A stretch of DNA of 64,000 bases from CBDDHT01 sp965228615. Lineage in GTDB: Bacteria; Pseudomonadota; Alphaproteobacteria; Rhizobiales; Methyloligellaceae. Below, in pieces: positions 7,386 through 15,600 of this stretch. The stretch's first letter is position 1. Each line of letters opens with the position of its first letter. The position numbers and the translations under genes were made by a program. A model generated the notes under the pieces. The model did not search any database and was not told the DNA's origin. It saw only the letters and a program-made list of their open reading frames with translations. The stretch spans positions 1,302,001 through 1,366,000 of the forward strand of contig CBDDHT010000003.1 of assembly GCA_965228615.1 (NCBI GenBank). Direction: 5' to 3'.

Positions 7386-8159
7386 ATGAAACTCTTTGTT
7401 GGTTTGGGCAATCCGGGCAGTAAGCACGCTGGCCATCGCCACAATGTTGGATTCATGGCGGTCGACGAGATCGCCAACCGCCATACGGCAGGGCCATGGC
7501 GATCTCGGTTCCAGGGTGTTGCCAGCGAAGTGACACTCGACGGCGAAAAATGTCTGCTGCTGAAACCCGAGACTTACATGAACGAGTCCGGGCGCTCGGT
7601 CGGCGAAGCGGCTCGCTTCTACAAGGTACCGCTCGAAGACATCATCGTTTTCCATGACGAGCTGGATCTGGCGCCAGGTAAAGTGAAGGTCAAGGCCGGT
7701 GGCGGAAGCGCCGGCCACAATGGCCTCAAGTCTCTCACGGCACATCTCGGCAACGACTATCGGCGCGTACGAATCGGCATCGGACATCCGGGAAGCAAGG
7801 ACCGCGTCCATAGCCATGTCCTGCGCGACTTCGCCAAGAGCGATCTCACCTGGCTGGAACCTCTTCTTGACGCAATGGCCAAGGCGGCACCGCAACTCGC
7901 CGCCAACAACGACTCCAGTTTCATGAACGAAGTCGCTCTAGCCCTTGCGCCGGACAAGCCGGTCAAAGCAAAAGCCGCTGAAACTAAAGACAACAAACCG
8001 CAAGGTCGCTCGAAGGCCCCCAGCGCACAGGATCTCGCGCGCGCGCAATCCGAGCGCAACGCGTCTCGCGATACTGCAGCCACCGAATCCAATCAGAACG
8101 CACAAGGCCCTCTCGCCCATATGCTCGACAAATGGCGCAAGAAATCCGGCCAAGAGTGA
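7386..8159 (+). CDS. pth: Peptidyl-tRNA hydrolase
   Basis: Releases tRNA from peptidyl-tRNA that dissociates during translation; cytoplasmic. Family motifs are clear: FVGLGNPGSKHAGHRHNVGF (residues 3-22, with the catalytic His in HRHN and Asn-10), PETYMNESGRSV near 63-74 and FHDELDLAPGKVKVK near 90-104, then GGGSAGHNGLKS. The fold normally ends near residue 190. Here about 60 further residues form a low-complexity Lys/Ala/Gln/Asn tail. This extension is seen in various alphaproteobacterial Pth proteins and is probably disordered. It lies between rplY and ychF on the same strand. Confidence 0.96.
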   Translation: MKLFVGLGNPGSKHAGHRHNVGFMAVDEIANRHTAGPWRSRFQGVASEVTLDGEKCLLLKPETYMNESGRSVGEAARFYKVPLEDIIVFHDELDLAPGKVKVKAGGGSAGHNGLKSLTAHLGNDYRRVRIGIGHPGSKDRVHSHVLRDFAKSDLTWLEPLLDAMAKAAPQLAANNDSSFMNEVALALAPDKPVKAKAAETKDNKPQGRSKAPSAQDLARAQSERNASRDTAATESNQNAQGPLAHMLDKWRKKSGQE

Positions 8160-8181
8160 TCCGTAGCAACACAATGCCGTA

Positions 8182-8290
8182 AGTGCCGCAGGCACAGTCG
8201 GGACACCAACGAGAGTCGAGGCGTGCCAAAGATACGTCCGGGACGCAAACAAGAGGCGAGGAGTGCCGAAGGCACGACCGGGAAGCAAAA
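8182..8290 (+). repeat. Three-copy 40-bp tandem repeat abutting ychF
   Basis: Units start at 8182, 8222 and 8262, an exact 40-base period. The third unit is cut at 29 bases by the ychF ATG at 8291. All begin (A/C)GTGCC and share a GTCCGGGAC-like core and CGAGG end. Units 1 and 3 contain small GTGCC-GGCAC hairpins. The repeat fills nearly the whole pth-ychF gap, so it is in the ychF 5' untranslated region and may carry its ribosome binding site. Confidence 0.8.
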
Positions 8291-9430
8291 ATGGGCTTTA
8301 AATGCGGAATCGTCGGGCTACCCAATGTGGGCAAGTCGACCCTTTTCAATGCGCTGACGTCAACTGCAGCGGCTGAAGCCGCAAACTATCCGTTTTGCAC
8401 GATCGAACCGAATGTCGGCGAAGTATCGGTACCGGACCCACGCCTGGAGCTGATTGCCGGAATCACTAAATCCGCAAGCGCTATCCCAACCCGCCTGACC
8501 TTCGTCGATATCGCCGGTCTGGTCTCCGGCGCATCCAAAGGCGAAGGACTTGGCAACAAATTCCTGGCCCATATCCGCGAAGTCGATGCGATCGCCTATG
8601 TCCTGCGGTGCTTCGATGACGATGACGTCACACATGTTGAAGGCCGCGTCGATCCCCTCGCCGATGCGGAGACGGTCGAGACGGAGTTGATGCTTGCAGA
8701 CATGGAAAGTCTGGAGAAACGTATCGAGCCGCTCGAGAAAAAGATACGCGGGCAAGACAAGGAGGCCAAAAAGACACTTGAACTCGTCGATCAGGCACTC
8801 GAACTGCTGCGCAGCGGAAAACCTGCGCGCATGGCCTTTGTTGGGAAAGACGACAAGGCAGCCTTCAAGGCACTCAATCTGCTCACGTCCAAGCGCGTCC
8901 TCTATGTATGCAATGTCGACGAGGCCTCTGCTGCAACAGGGAACGACTATTCGCGTGAGGTCGAGGCCCGCGTTGCCGAGATCGCAGAAGCAGAAGCGGC
9001 GAACGCCGTGGATGAAGCGCCCAAGCCACCGAGTGTTGTGGTCATTTCAGCAAAGATCGAATCTGAACTCGCTTCGCTTGGACCGGAGGAACGTGCAGAA
9101 TATCTTGAGACACTTGGATTGACCGAGCCTGGTCTCGACCGCCTTATCAGATCCGGCTACGACCTTCTCGATCTCATCACCTACTTCACAACCGGTCCGA
9201 AGGAGACACGCGCCTGGACCATCCGAGAAGGCATGAAGGCGCCCCAGGCAGCAGGAACGATTCATACCGACTTCGAGCGCGGGTTCATTCGGGCTGAGAC
9301 CATCTCATATGACGATTTCGTATCGCTCGGAGGCGAGGCGCGTGCGAAAGAAGCTGGCAAGATGCGATTGGAAGGCAAAGAGTATGTCGTGAAGGACGGT
9401 GACCTCCTGCTCTTTCGATTCGCAACCTAG
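8291..9430 (+). CDS. ychF: Redox-regulated ATPase / Obg-family GTPase YchF
   Basis: Universally conserved P-loop NTPase of the Obg group that prefers ATP and associates with ribosomes. Seen: Walker A GLPNVGKSTLFNALT (residues 8-22), switch region PFCTIEPNVG, G3-like DIAGLVSGASKGEGLGNKFL near 79-98, a coiled-coil (DMESLEKRIEPLEKK), and a C-terminal TGS domain (TGPKETRAWTI, HTDFERGFIRAET, LEGKEYVVKDGD). Length of 379 aa is slightly long because of an insert in the NTPase domain. The ATG at 8291 gives the family N-terminus MGFKCGIVG. The upstream region is a tandem repeat. The gene follows pth and precedes a MaoC pair. Confidence 0.96.
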   Translation: MGFKCGIVGLPNVGKSTLFNALTSTAAAEAANYPFCTIEPNVGEVSVPDPRLELIAGITKSASAIPTRLTFVDIAGLVSGASKGEGLGNKFLAHIREVDAIAYVLRCFDDDDVTHVEGRVDPLADAETVETELMLADMESLEKRIEPLEKKIRGQDKEAKKTLELVDQALELLRSGKPARMAFVGKDDKAAFKALNLLTSKRVLYVCNVDEASAATGNDYSREVEARVAEIAEAEAANAVDEAPKPPSVVVISAKIESELASLGPEERAEYLETLGLTEPGLDRLIRSGYDLLDLITYFTTGPKETRAWTIREGMKAPQAAGTIHTDFERGFIRAETISYDDFVSLGGEARAKEAGKMRLEGKEYVVKDGDLLLFRFAT

Positions 9431-9439
9431 AGTTTCGCG

Positions 9440-9685
9440 ATGCCAGAAAAAAACCGCGTCCTGCAATCAATCGAAACGTCCGACGGAGGCCGTTGCGTCG
9501 ATCTCTTCGTTCGCCCCGACGGCAGTTTTGGATTCGAGGAATATCGACGCGACGTGGAAGACGGTCGGGGATGGTTCCCAATTGGATTCCACAAGGAGCG
9601 TGTCTACGCGACGGAAACCGAGGCGCACGCCAAGGCGAGGTCACTTGTCTCCTGGCTTGGAGAAGCCGATGGGATCGAGCATTGA
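9440..9685 (+). CDS. Small conserved-looking protein of unknown function
   Basis: An 81-aa soluble, acidic protein with SGGRCVDLF, FGFEEYRRDVED and WFPIGF segments; no signal peptide or membrane segment. It begins 10 bp after the ychF stop, and its TGA overlaps the ATG of the next gene (TGATG), which supports real, coupled translation. I do not recognise a characterised family. Its position suggests it is co-expressed with ychF and the two MaoC-type genes. Confidence 0.75.
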   Translation: MPEKNRVLQSIETSDGGRCVDLFVRPDGSFGFEEYRRDVEDGRGWFPIGFHKERVYATETEAHAKARSLVSWLGEADGIEH

Positions 9686-10158
9686 TGACCGCCAAGTCCG
9701 ATTTGCACCATTGGGAAGATTTCGTTGTCGGCAAGCGCGTGGCTTTGGGTCAAAAAACAGTCACGCGGGACGAAATCATCTCCTTTGCAGCCGAATTCGA
9801 TCCGCAACCCTTTCATCTCGACGATGAGGCTGCCAAGGACACACTTCTCGGCGGCCTCGCGGCAAGCGGTTGGCATTCTTGCGCCATGCTCATGCGGATG
9901 ATCTGTGATGGTTATCTGTTGAATGCAACGTCGCTCGGATCGCCCGGCATCGACGAGGTGAAGTGGATGAAGCCGGTTCGTCCAGGCGATGTTTTGGAGG
10001 CCTTCTATACCTGTCACGAGTCGCGGCCTTCCGGGAGCAAACCCGATATCGGCATCTGCAAACTGCATTATGAGCTGATCAATCAGAACGATGAGACGGT
10101 CATGACCTGGGATTGCAATCAGTTCTTCGGGCGGCGGGAACGAGGAGCCGATGCATGA
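9685..10158 (+). CDS. MaoC-family (R)-hydratase-like protein, first copy
   Basis: Hot-dog-fold protein of 157 aa related to (R)-specific enoyl-CoA hydratases. The hydratase-2 motif is visible as FDPQPFHLDDEAA with the Asp-His pair, followed by GGLAASGWHSCAML. Start ATG overlaps the previous stop by one base. The substrate cannot be told from the sequence. The next gene is a clear paralogue on the same strand with a 4-base overlap, so the two may form a heteromer, as split MaoC proteins often do. Confidence 0.87.
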   Translation: MTAKSDLHHWEDFVVGKRVALGQKTVTRDEIISFAAEFDPQPFHLDDEAAKDTLLGGLAASGWHSCAMLMRMICDGYLLNATSLGSPGIDEVKWMKPVRPGDVLEAFYTCHESRPSGSKPDIGICKLHYELINQNDETVMTWDCNQFFGRRERGADA

Positions 10159-10655
10159 CCCAGTATTTCGAAGATATTGCGGTCGGCGAGCCGATCGAAT
10201 TGGGGTCCAAACTGTTCACCAAAGCCGAGATCATCGATTTCGCCTCCAAATATGACCCGCAACGTTTTCATGTGAGCGAAGAGGCGGCGAAGGACACTTT
10301 GTTCGGCGGCCTTTGTGCATCGGGATGGCATACGGCCTGTGCCTGGATGCAACTGATGGCGGAGCACCGTGCCCGTACGGTTGAGGCTTGCAAGCGCGAC
10401 GGTATCCGTCCCGCCGGGCATGGTCCCTCCCCGGGAATTCGCGAATTGAAATGGCTGAAACCGGTCTATCCGGATGACGTGATTACCTATCGCTGCACGC
10501 CTAGCGAGAAGATCGAGCTGCGCTCAAAGCCCGACTGGGGACTTCTGATCTCACGTAATGAGGGGACAAATCAGAACGGCGATCTCGTCTTCAGTTTCGT
10601 CGGCCAGCTTTTCGTTGAACGAAAGATCGCGGCGACCAAGGCGAGCGGCGAATAG
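10155..10655 (+). CDS. MaoC-family (R)-hydratase-like protein, second copy
   Basis: Paralogue of the preceding gene (166 aa): YDPQRFHVSEEAAKDT with the Asp and His of the hydratase-2 motif, then FGGLCASGWHTACAWM. The ATG overlaps the previous stop codon (ATGA), so expression is coupled. A 20-residue insert (RDGIRPAGHGPSPG) precedes IRELKWLKPVYP, where the first copy has a shorter segment. Function in acyl-CoA or polyhydroxyalkanoate metabolism is possible, but no substrate can be assigned. Confidence 0.87.
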   Translation: MTQYFEDIAVGEPIELGSKLFTKAEIIDFASKYDPQRFHVSEEAAKDTLFGGLCASGWHTACAWMQLMAEHRARTVEACKRDGIRPAGHGPSPGIRELKWLKPVYPDDVITYRCTPSEKIELRSKPDWGLLISRNEGTNQNGDLVFSFVGQLFVERKIAATKASGE

Positions 10656-10679
10656 ACGAGATTGTCCAGCGACGAGCCG

Positions 10680-11399
10680 TCAGTCCGGTCCACAATCATT
10701 CACCCGCCCCGATCGCGAAGACTCAGCCTCCATTGCCCGGTAGAAATCACTAAGTGTCTTTCCGCGCTCATGACGGAAAGGCTTGCCGCGCTTGCTCAAT
10801 TCGACAATGCGGTCGATGCGGAACATGCGGAAGTCGTCACGCAATTCGCACCAGGCAACGAGCGTCCACACCTTGCCCCAGAACCAGAGACCCAACGGCC
10901 GAACCGTTCGCTTCGTCGGGCGCTCTTCGGCATCGAGATAGGAAATTGCCAAACGGATCTGCCCCTCGACCGACCGCTCGATCGCATCGATTCTTTCTCG
11001 GACCTGCGGGGTCATCTCAGAGGCAATTGCATGGATCTGGATCCGATTTGCGCGTTCGCGCTCCTTTTCCGGCAGGACCGACTCGATTTTGACCAAGGCC
11101 TCCTCGGCCGCCCGAGCCATGGCCGCTCCACCCCAGGCCCTGATCAGGCGCGCGCCCGCCACCAGGGCTACGATCTCGTCGCGGGAGAACATGAGAGGCG
11201 GCAGTTCGAACCCGTTGCGCATAAGATATCCGACACCGGCTTCGCCATCGATCGGGACTCCACTTGATTGAAGATCGGCAATATCGCGGTAGATCGTGCG
11301 CTCGGATACCTCGAGCCGCTCCGCCAATCGAGCCGCGGTAACAAGCCGACCGCCCCTCAGATACTGGACGATCTGAAACAAGCGGTCGGCGCGTCGCAT
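10680..11399 (-). CDS. YafY-type transcriptional regulator (HTH + WYL domain)
   Basis: DNA-binding regulator of 239 aa. The N-terminus is a DeoR-like helix-turn-helix (RRADRLFQIVQYLRGG, then VSERTIYRDIADLQSSGVPI near residues 27-47). The C-terminal half is a WYL-type ligand-sensing domain (RPLGLWFWGKVWTLVAWCELRDDFRMFRIDRI). It is adjacent to and co-oriented with the VOC gene just upstream (3 bp gap), and the pairing of YafY regulators with glyoxalase/VOC genes is common. Ligand unknown. Confidence 0.9.
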   Translation of the reverse strand: MRRADRLFQIVQYLRGGRLVTAARLAERLEVSERTIYRDIADLQSSGVPIDGEAGVGYLMRNGFELPPLMFSRDEIVALVAGARLIRAWGGAAMARAAEEALVKIESVLPEKERERANRIQIHAIASEMTPQVRERIDAIERSVEGQIRLAISYLDAEERPTKRTVRPLGLWFWGKVWTLVAWCELRDDFRMFRIDRIVELSKRGKPFRHERGKTLSDFYRAMEAESSRSGRVNDCGPD

Positions 11400-11402
11400 A
11401 CG

Positions 11403-11780
11403 TCAAGCTCCGTAGGTGAACAGGCCAATCGAATTCCCATCCAGGTCGAGGCAATAGGCAAAACGCCCGACAGGAATCGATATCGGGTCCGACAGCACCT
11501 TGCCGCCGGCCTCTTTGACCCGCTCCAGAGCGACCTCAAGCGCATCCGGACTAGCCAGATGGATCGTCGACCCCGCACCGACCGGCGCAGGTTTGCCGGG
11601 ATAGAGGTGACCGGCAACACCGGAGCCGTCAGCCGTTGGAAAGATTGCCATTGGATTCGGGCCCGTCTCATCTTTCTTCATGTCTGTCTTCAGCACCGTA
11701 TTGTAGAAACTGATCGCCCGATCCATATCGGTTACCGGGATCTCCATCCATACATTGATGTTGTCAGGGGCATAGCTCAT
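11403..11780 (-). CDS. VOC (glyoxalase/bleomycin resistance/dioxygenase) superfamily protein
   Basis: Small single-module VOC protein of 125 aa: NVWMEIPVTDMDRAISFYNTVL at the N-terminus, VGAGSTIHLAS in the middle, and FAYCLDLDGNSIGLF at the end, which is the usual beta-alpha-beta-beta-beta layout. I chose the ATG at 11780 because GGAG lies seven bases before it; a GTG one codon upstream is also possible. It forms a two-gene unit with the WYL regulator. The enzyme activity, if any, is not indicated. Confidence 0.88.
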   Translation of the reverse strand: MSYAPDNINVWMEIPVTDMDRAISFYNTVLKTDMKKDETGPNPMAIFPTADGSGVAGHLYPGKPAPVGAGSTIHLASPDALEVALERVKEAGGKVLSDPISIPVGRFAYCLDLDGNSIGLFTYGA

Positions 11781-11824
11781 CACTGTCTCCTTCAGTGTTT
11801 GCGATGCCGGACAATCGCATAGGG

Positions 11825-11848
11825 CTCCTGACAGCCTTCTGTCAGGAG
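11825..11848. terminator. Hairpin between SirB1-like and VOC genes
   Basis: CTCCTGACAG (11825-11834) and CTGTCAGGAG (11839-11848) form a perfect 10-bp stem with a CCTT loop. No long T-run follows, but the site is a short gap downstream of the 12.7 kb gene's stop on the minus strand, so termination or mRNA end processing is plausible. Confidence 0.45.
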
Positions 11849-11876
11849 GGTTGTCAGGAGGCGCGCTTTTTCAAAC

Positions 11877-12707
11877 TCAGTTCAGCTTTGCCTTCAGGCT
11901 TGCAAGGAGCTTTGTAGCCGCCTCTTCCATTTCGGTTCCGGCTGCTCCTTCGAGGAACTCTTCCAATCCTGCGATCGCCGAAAGCAGATTGCCTTCTTTG
12001 GCCTGGAGAACGGCAAACTCCAGACGAAGGTCGCCGCGCGCTGGCGCCAGCAATACCATTCGCTCGATTATGGCAAGGGCCCTTTCCGTCTTGCCATCCT
12101 GAAGGGCGCGCAGACGAATATTGTTCTGTAGCCGCAGCAGGACCTCGCGATGGCTCACCGCACGACAGAATTCCGAATCCAGGGCGACATCCCTACCGAA
12201 CATGATCTTCAGCCGATTCTTCAGTGCTGCGTCGTCCAGAATCTCGGCCTCATTGAAAGGATCGACAACAGCCTCCTCATCAGCTGATCGCATCTGGAGG
12301 AGGAAGTGGGACGGGAAATTCATTCCCACCATCTCCCATCCCTGAGACTGCGCTGCATGAATACACAGGATACCAAGCGCCACCGGCAATCCCCTGCGCC
12401 GATCCACAACACTCATCAAATTGGCATTCTGCATATCGTCATAGGTCTCGCTGTCTCCACGATAGCCATGAGTGACAAAGAGCACGTTGCGAATGGCCCC
12501 AATCTGCTCCTCGAGCCCCACAGCACCTGTCGCAGCGGCTGCCGTTTCATTCGCCAGAGTCGCCAGATGCTGTTGATAGTGTTCGATAGGATCGTCCGGG
12601 CGGTCCAAAGCAGCAAGCAGGAGGGCCGTCCCGCTGAGATCAATATCGGAATCGGCCGAAATACCGACCGCCTTCAGTCGTTCCAAGAAATCGTGATCGT
12701 TACTCAA
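11877..12707 (-). CDS. SirB1-family protein (transglutaminase-like core with TPR tail)
   Basis: Cytoplasmic protein of 276 aa. It contains the SirB1 N-terminal signature region: NVLFVTHGYRGDSETYDDMQNANLMSVVDRRRGLPVALGILCIHAA near residues 78-125, then VGMNFPSHFLLQM, and a C-terminal TPR-like part (AIIERMVLLAPARGDLRLE). These proteins have a transglutaminase-like fold, and many lack a known substrate. The start is a TTG at 12707 with AGGGATT seven bases upstream; no ATG occurs until deep in the protein. It stands alone between two regions of different orientation. Confidence 0.87.
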   Translation of the reverse strand: MSNDHDFLERLKAVGISADSDIDLSGTALLLAALDRPDDPIEHYQQHLATLANETAAAATGAVGLEEQIGAIRNVLFVTHGYRGDSETYDDMQNANLMSVVDRRRGLPVALGILCIHAAQSQGWEMVGMNFPSHFLLQMRSADEEAVVDPFNEAEILDDAALKNRLKIMFGRDVALDSEFCRAVSHREVLLRLQNNIRLRALQDGKTERALAIIERMVLLAPARGDLRLEFAVLQAKEGNLLSAIAGLEEFLEGAAGTEMEEAATKLLASLKAKLN

Positions 12708-12964
12708 TGCGACAATCCCTGATCAATCGGATAGGAAGGGCAGGCGGCAAAGCCGGACGTAGTGTCTATTGCCACGCTCGACTCCATAGCCGAGAAACGC
12801 CAGTCTCAAACCCAATTCTCCCCACAGCGCCTATCAGACGGTATCTCTTGAAAGATCAGCACGCCCTGAATGACACGTAAAGCCAACGATCACGCGGCTC
12901 GACAGCGTCTTTGTCGAATCTGACCATTCGCGATTGCGAATTCAATACGAGTAAATCACAAGCC

Positions 12965-14209
12965 ATGCGCTCCATATCCCATATCCTGACGATCGGACAC
13001 ACGTTAACGGACACACCACGCCGCAAGACGCTCAAGACCGTTTTTGCGACGATTGTAATTGCGCTGTCTGTTTATTCCATTCTCATAGCGTTGTTGGCGG
13101 ACCGATCGCAGCTGGAAAGGCTCATAGGCATGTGGGCCGTTGTGAACGCACTGCTGAGCCTGAGCACGCTGCAAATCTCCAAATCGCTAAACCTTGCTTT
13201 TGCCGTCGCCGTGTCTTTGGGCATGGCGACTCTGGTCGCGTTCTATTTCCTTCATGGAAACCGCGATGGCGACTTCTATTTCTTTCTGCTGATACCGACC
13301 GCGGCTGTCGTGCTCCTCGGCCCCAGAGAATCCCGCATATACTTTGCCCTCACCATTGGCATTGCCATGGCGATCCTCGTCATCGATCCCATGCTGCCGA
13401 AACTGAAGCATGAATGGCATCTGTCTCCCTTGAACCCCCAAGGCTGGCTGTTCCACGGGCAGGACAAATATCTCATGAGGAACATTGAGGCCGTCGCCTT
13501 CTTTACGGTCTCCTCTACAGCCTATTTCCTCCTCTACTCCGCGGCTTCGGCATTGCAGGACGCTAATCAGCGGGTTGAAACTCTCCTACTCAATGTGCTG
13601 CCCCGATCAGTTGCCGAGCGCTTGATCGATGCGGACGAACGGGGCAATCCGACATCGATCGTCGAGAGCTTTGATGAAGCAACGATCCTGTTTGCCGATA
13701 TCGTCGACTTCACCAAACTCTCCCACGACATGCCGCCGGACGAACTCATTCGCTTCCTGAACGACCTCTTCAGCGCCTTCGACGAATTGGCCGAAAAGCA
13801 TGGCGTCGAGAAGATCAAGACCATCGGCGATGCTTACATGGCGGTCAGCGGCCTGCCGGAGCTGGACGAGCGGCACGCTGCATGTATCGCCGACATGGCA
13901 CTCGATATGCTGGCGACGACACAACGTTTCAGTGCTGAGACCGGCCGTGCTCTCGAAATCCGGATAGGAATAAATTCCGGACCTGTAATCGCCGGTGTCA
14001 TCGGACGCCGGAAATTCATCTACGATCTGTGGGGCGATGCCGTGAATATGGCAAGCCGTATGGAGCGCCACAGCGCGCCCAGCGTTATTCAGACCGGCGC
14101 CCGGACTTATGAGATCCTGAGAGATGAATTCTCATTCGCATCAATTGGAAATGTCGATGTCAGAGGGCTCGGCACATTGGAAACCTGGCAGTTGCTGGCA
14201 CGCCGGTAG
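12965..14209 (+). CDS. Membrane-bound class III adenylate cyclase
   Basis: Converts ATP to cAMP. About six hydrophobic segments (residues ~25-200) anchor it in the inner membrane. The cytoplasmic catalytic domain (~238-400) has the metal-binding FADIVDFT, the substrate-lysine region EKIKTIGDAYMAVSG, and the DLWGDAVNMASRME segment with the adenine-type Asp and transition-state Asn/Arg. An NVLPRSVAERL helix precedes the domain, as in many bacterial class III cyclases. I chose the ATG at 12965. A TTG at 12911 would add 18 hydrophilic residues. CRP-like protein at 45442 is the only other possible cAMP component in the window. Confidence 0.9.
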   Translation: MRSISHILTIGHTLTDTPRRKTLKTVFATIVIALSVYSILIALLADRSQLERLIGMWAVVNALLSLSTLQISKSLNLAFAVAVSLGMATLVAFYFLHGNRDGDFYFFLLIPTAAVVLLGPRESRIYFALTIGIAMAILVIDPMLPKLKHEWHLSPLNPQGWLFHGQDKYLMRNIEAVAFFTVSSTAYFLLYSAASALQDANQRVETLLLNVLPRSVAERLIDADERGNPTSIVESFDEATILFADIVDFTKLSHDMPPDELIRFLNDLFSAFDELAEKHGVEKIKTIGDAYMAVSGLPELDERHAACIADMALDMLATTQRFSAETGRALEIRIGINSGPVIAGVIGRRKFIYDLWGDAVNMASRMERHSAPSVIQTGARTYEILRDEFSFASIGNVDVRGLGTLETWQLLARR

Positions 14210-14256
14210 CAACGGCAGCACGCTACGACCTGCGATGCTAATCTTGGAGGACGCCG

Positions 14257-14892
14257 ATGGGCGAAGCCGCATTCACCACATTCGTAGCCGCACTGTTCTC
14301 GATGATGAATCCGATTGGCAATGTTGGAATCTTTGCCGGCATGACAGCGGACCGTGATGCAGCAGTTGTGAGAAGAACAGCTTGGACCTGCGCCCTCGCC
14401 TGCGCCATCACGCTTCTCATTGTTACCTGGACCGGTCGGCTGCTGCTCGATTTTTTCGGGATCGATGTCCATGAGCTGAGAGCCGCCGGCGGCGTTATCG
14501 TGCTCCTGATCGGCCTGCATATGCTTCAGAACAAGGGCGATCACAAGCAGACACGGCGCGAAGCGGACGATGCACAAACGCGCGACTCCATCGCAATCGT
14601 TCCGCTGGCGATACCGATCGTCGCCGGCCCCGGTACCATGGCAACCGTCCTTGTTGCAGCCGAACGCCATTCAGGGATCATGGCCAAGGTCGACCTCTCG
14701 CTCGCCATCGTCGCGCTCTGCGTTTTGACGGGATTGCTCTTCTCATTCTCCAAACCGATCGCCGAATGGCTGGGCGAGAGTGGGATGGCCGTTATCACCC
14801 GTGTCATGGGAATGGTCCTGGCAGCTATCGCCATGGGCATGCTGGCGGACGGCATCAAAGGGATGATACCGGCGCTGGCGGTAGCCGCATAA
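14257..14892 (+). CDS. marC: MarC/UPF0056 family integral membrane protein
   Basis: Six-helix inner-membrane protein of 211 aa. The family N-terminus (FTTFVAALFSMMNPIGNV) and the mid motif AIVPLAIPIVAGPGTMATVL are clear. A GGAGG site lies six bases before the ATG. E. coli MarC was once thought to give antibiotic resistance, but that was not supported later, and the function is unknown. It follows the cyclase on the same strand with a 47-bp gap. Confidence 0.9.
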   Translation: MGEAAFTTFVAALFSMMNPIGNVGIFAGMTADRDAAVVRRTAWTCALACAITLLIVTWTGRLLLDFFGIDVHELRAAGGVIVLLIGLHMLQNKGDHKQTRREADDAQTRDSIAIVPLAIPIVAGPGTMATVLVAAERHSGIMAKVDLSLAIVALCVLTGLLFSFSKPIAEWLGESGMAVITRVMGMVLAAIAMGMLADGIKGMIPALAVAA

Positions 14893-15082
14893 GCAACCGT
14901 CAATTCTCATTTCGATCAGAGCCAATTCAATAAAGTGAGATCATTTGCCGCGCCAGAACCCTGATTCTGTTGCGCAAAAGCCACGTGCTCTCGCAAATGT
15001 CGCCTGCGCATATCCACTTTCGATTGCTCGTCGATCGGATCGCTGCCTATCGTTCAGTCGATTGACACCGGATCGAAGAGTC

Positions 15083-15505
15083 ATGCGACGGCGACCAAAC
15101 AACAGGATACGCGCGTTAGCCATACATCTGGCCCTGCTCGGGATTCTGTTCCACTCGATCCTCACCGCACTCCATGCGCCTGCCGCCTTTGCGGGTGCTG
15201 TTGGCCCGCAGCTCGATCCAGAAAGTGGATTGCTGACGGTCGTCATCTGTACGTCGGAAGGCATCAAACGCGTCACACTGGGCGCCGACGGGCAACCCAT
15301 CGAGCAACACCAACCCGGCAATCAGCTGCAGTTCTGCCAGCATTGCGTTGCCGGATGCGGTGGGTGCTTCGCCATTTCATCGGCGGACCAGACACTGCTC
15401 GCAACCGCTTACAATCACGCTCTCGAGCTGAAACGCGTCCTCGGGCTTATCGATGGTCGCGCTGCCACGAGCGACCACAACCGCGACCCACCACACTCCG
15501 TTTGA
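15083..15505 (+). CDS. Exported Cys-rich protein, DUF2946-like
   Basis: A 140-aa protein with an N-terminal hydrophobic signal/anchor (residues ~10-37). The core has VVICTSEGIKRV and then FCQHCVAGCGGCFAI, four cysteines in a CxxC-x3-CxxC pattern after an earlier Cys. This layout resembles DUF2946 proteins, which are often found beside copper-handling genes. A PCuAC copper chaperone lies 1.4 kb downstream on the same strand, so a metal-related role in the envelope is inferred. The ATG at 15083 starts the Arg-rich n-region; the frame is open further upstream. Confidence 0.7.
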   Translation: MRRRPNNRIRALAIHLALLGILFHSILTALHAPAAFAGAVGPQLDPESGLLTVVICTSEGIKRVTLGADGQPIEQHQPGNQLQFCQHCVAGCGGCFAISSADQTLLATAYNHALELKRVLGLIDGRAATSDHNRDPPHSV

Positions 15506-15600
15506 GTTCCCAGCACATCATCGTCGTATCGCCGTTCCGGCCTCGCCGCAGCGAGACGACAAGTGAATTGTTTGAGCACTTATTTGACGGAGAAACCTCC

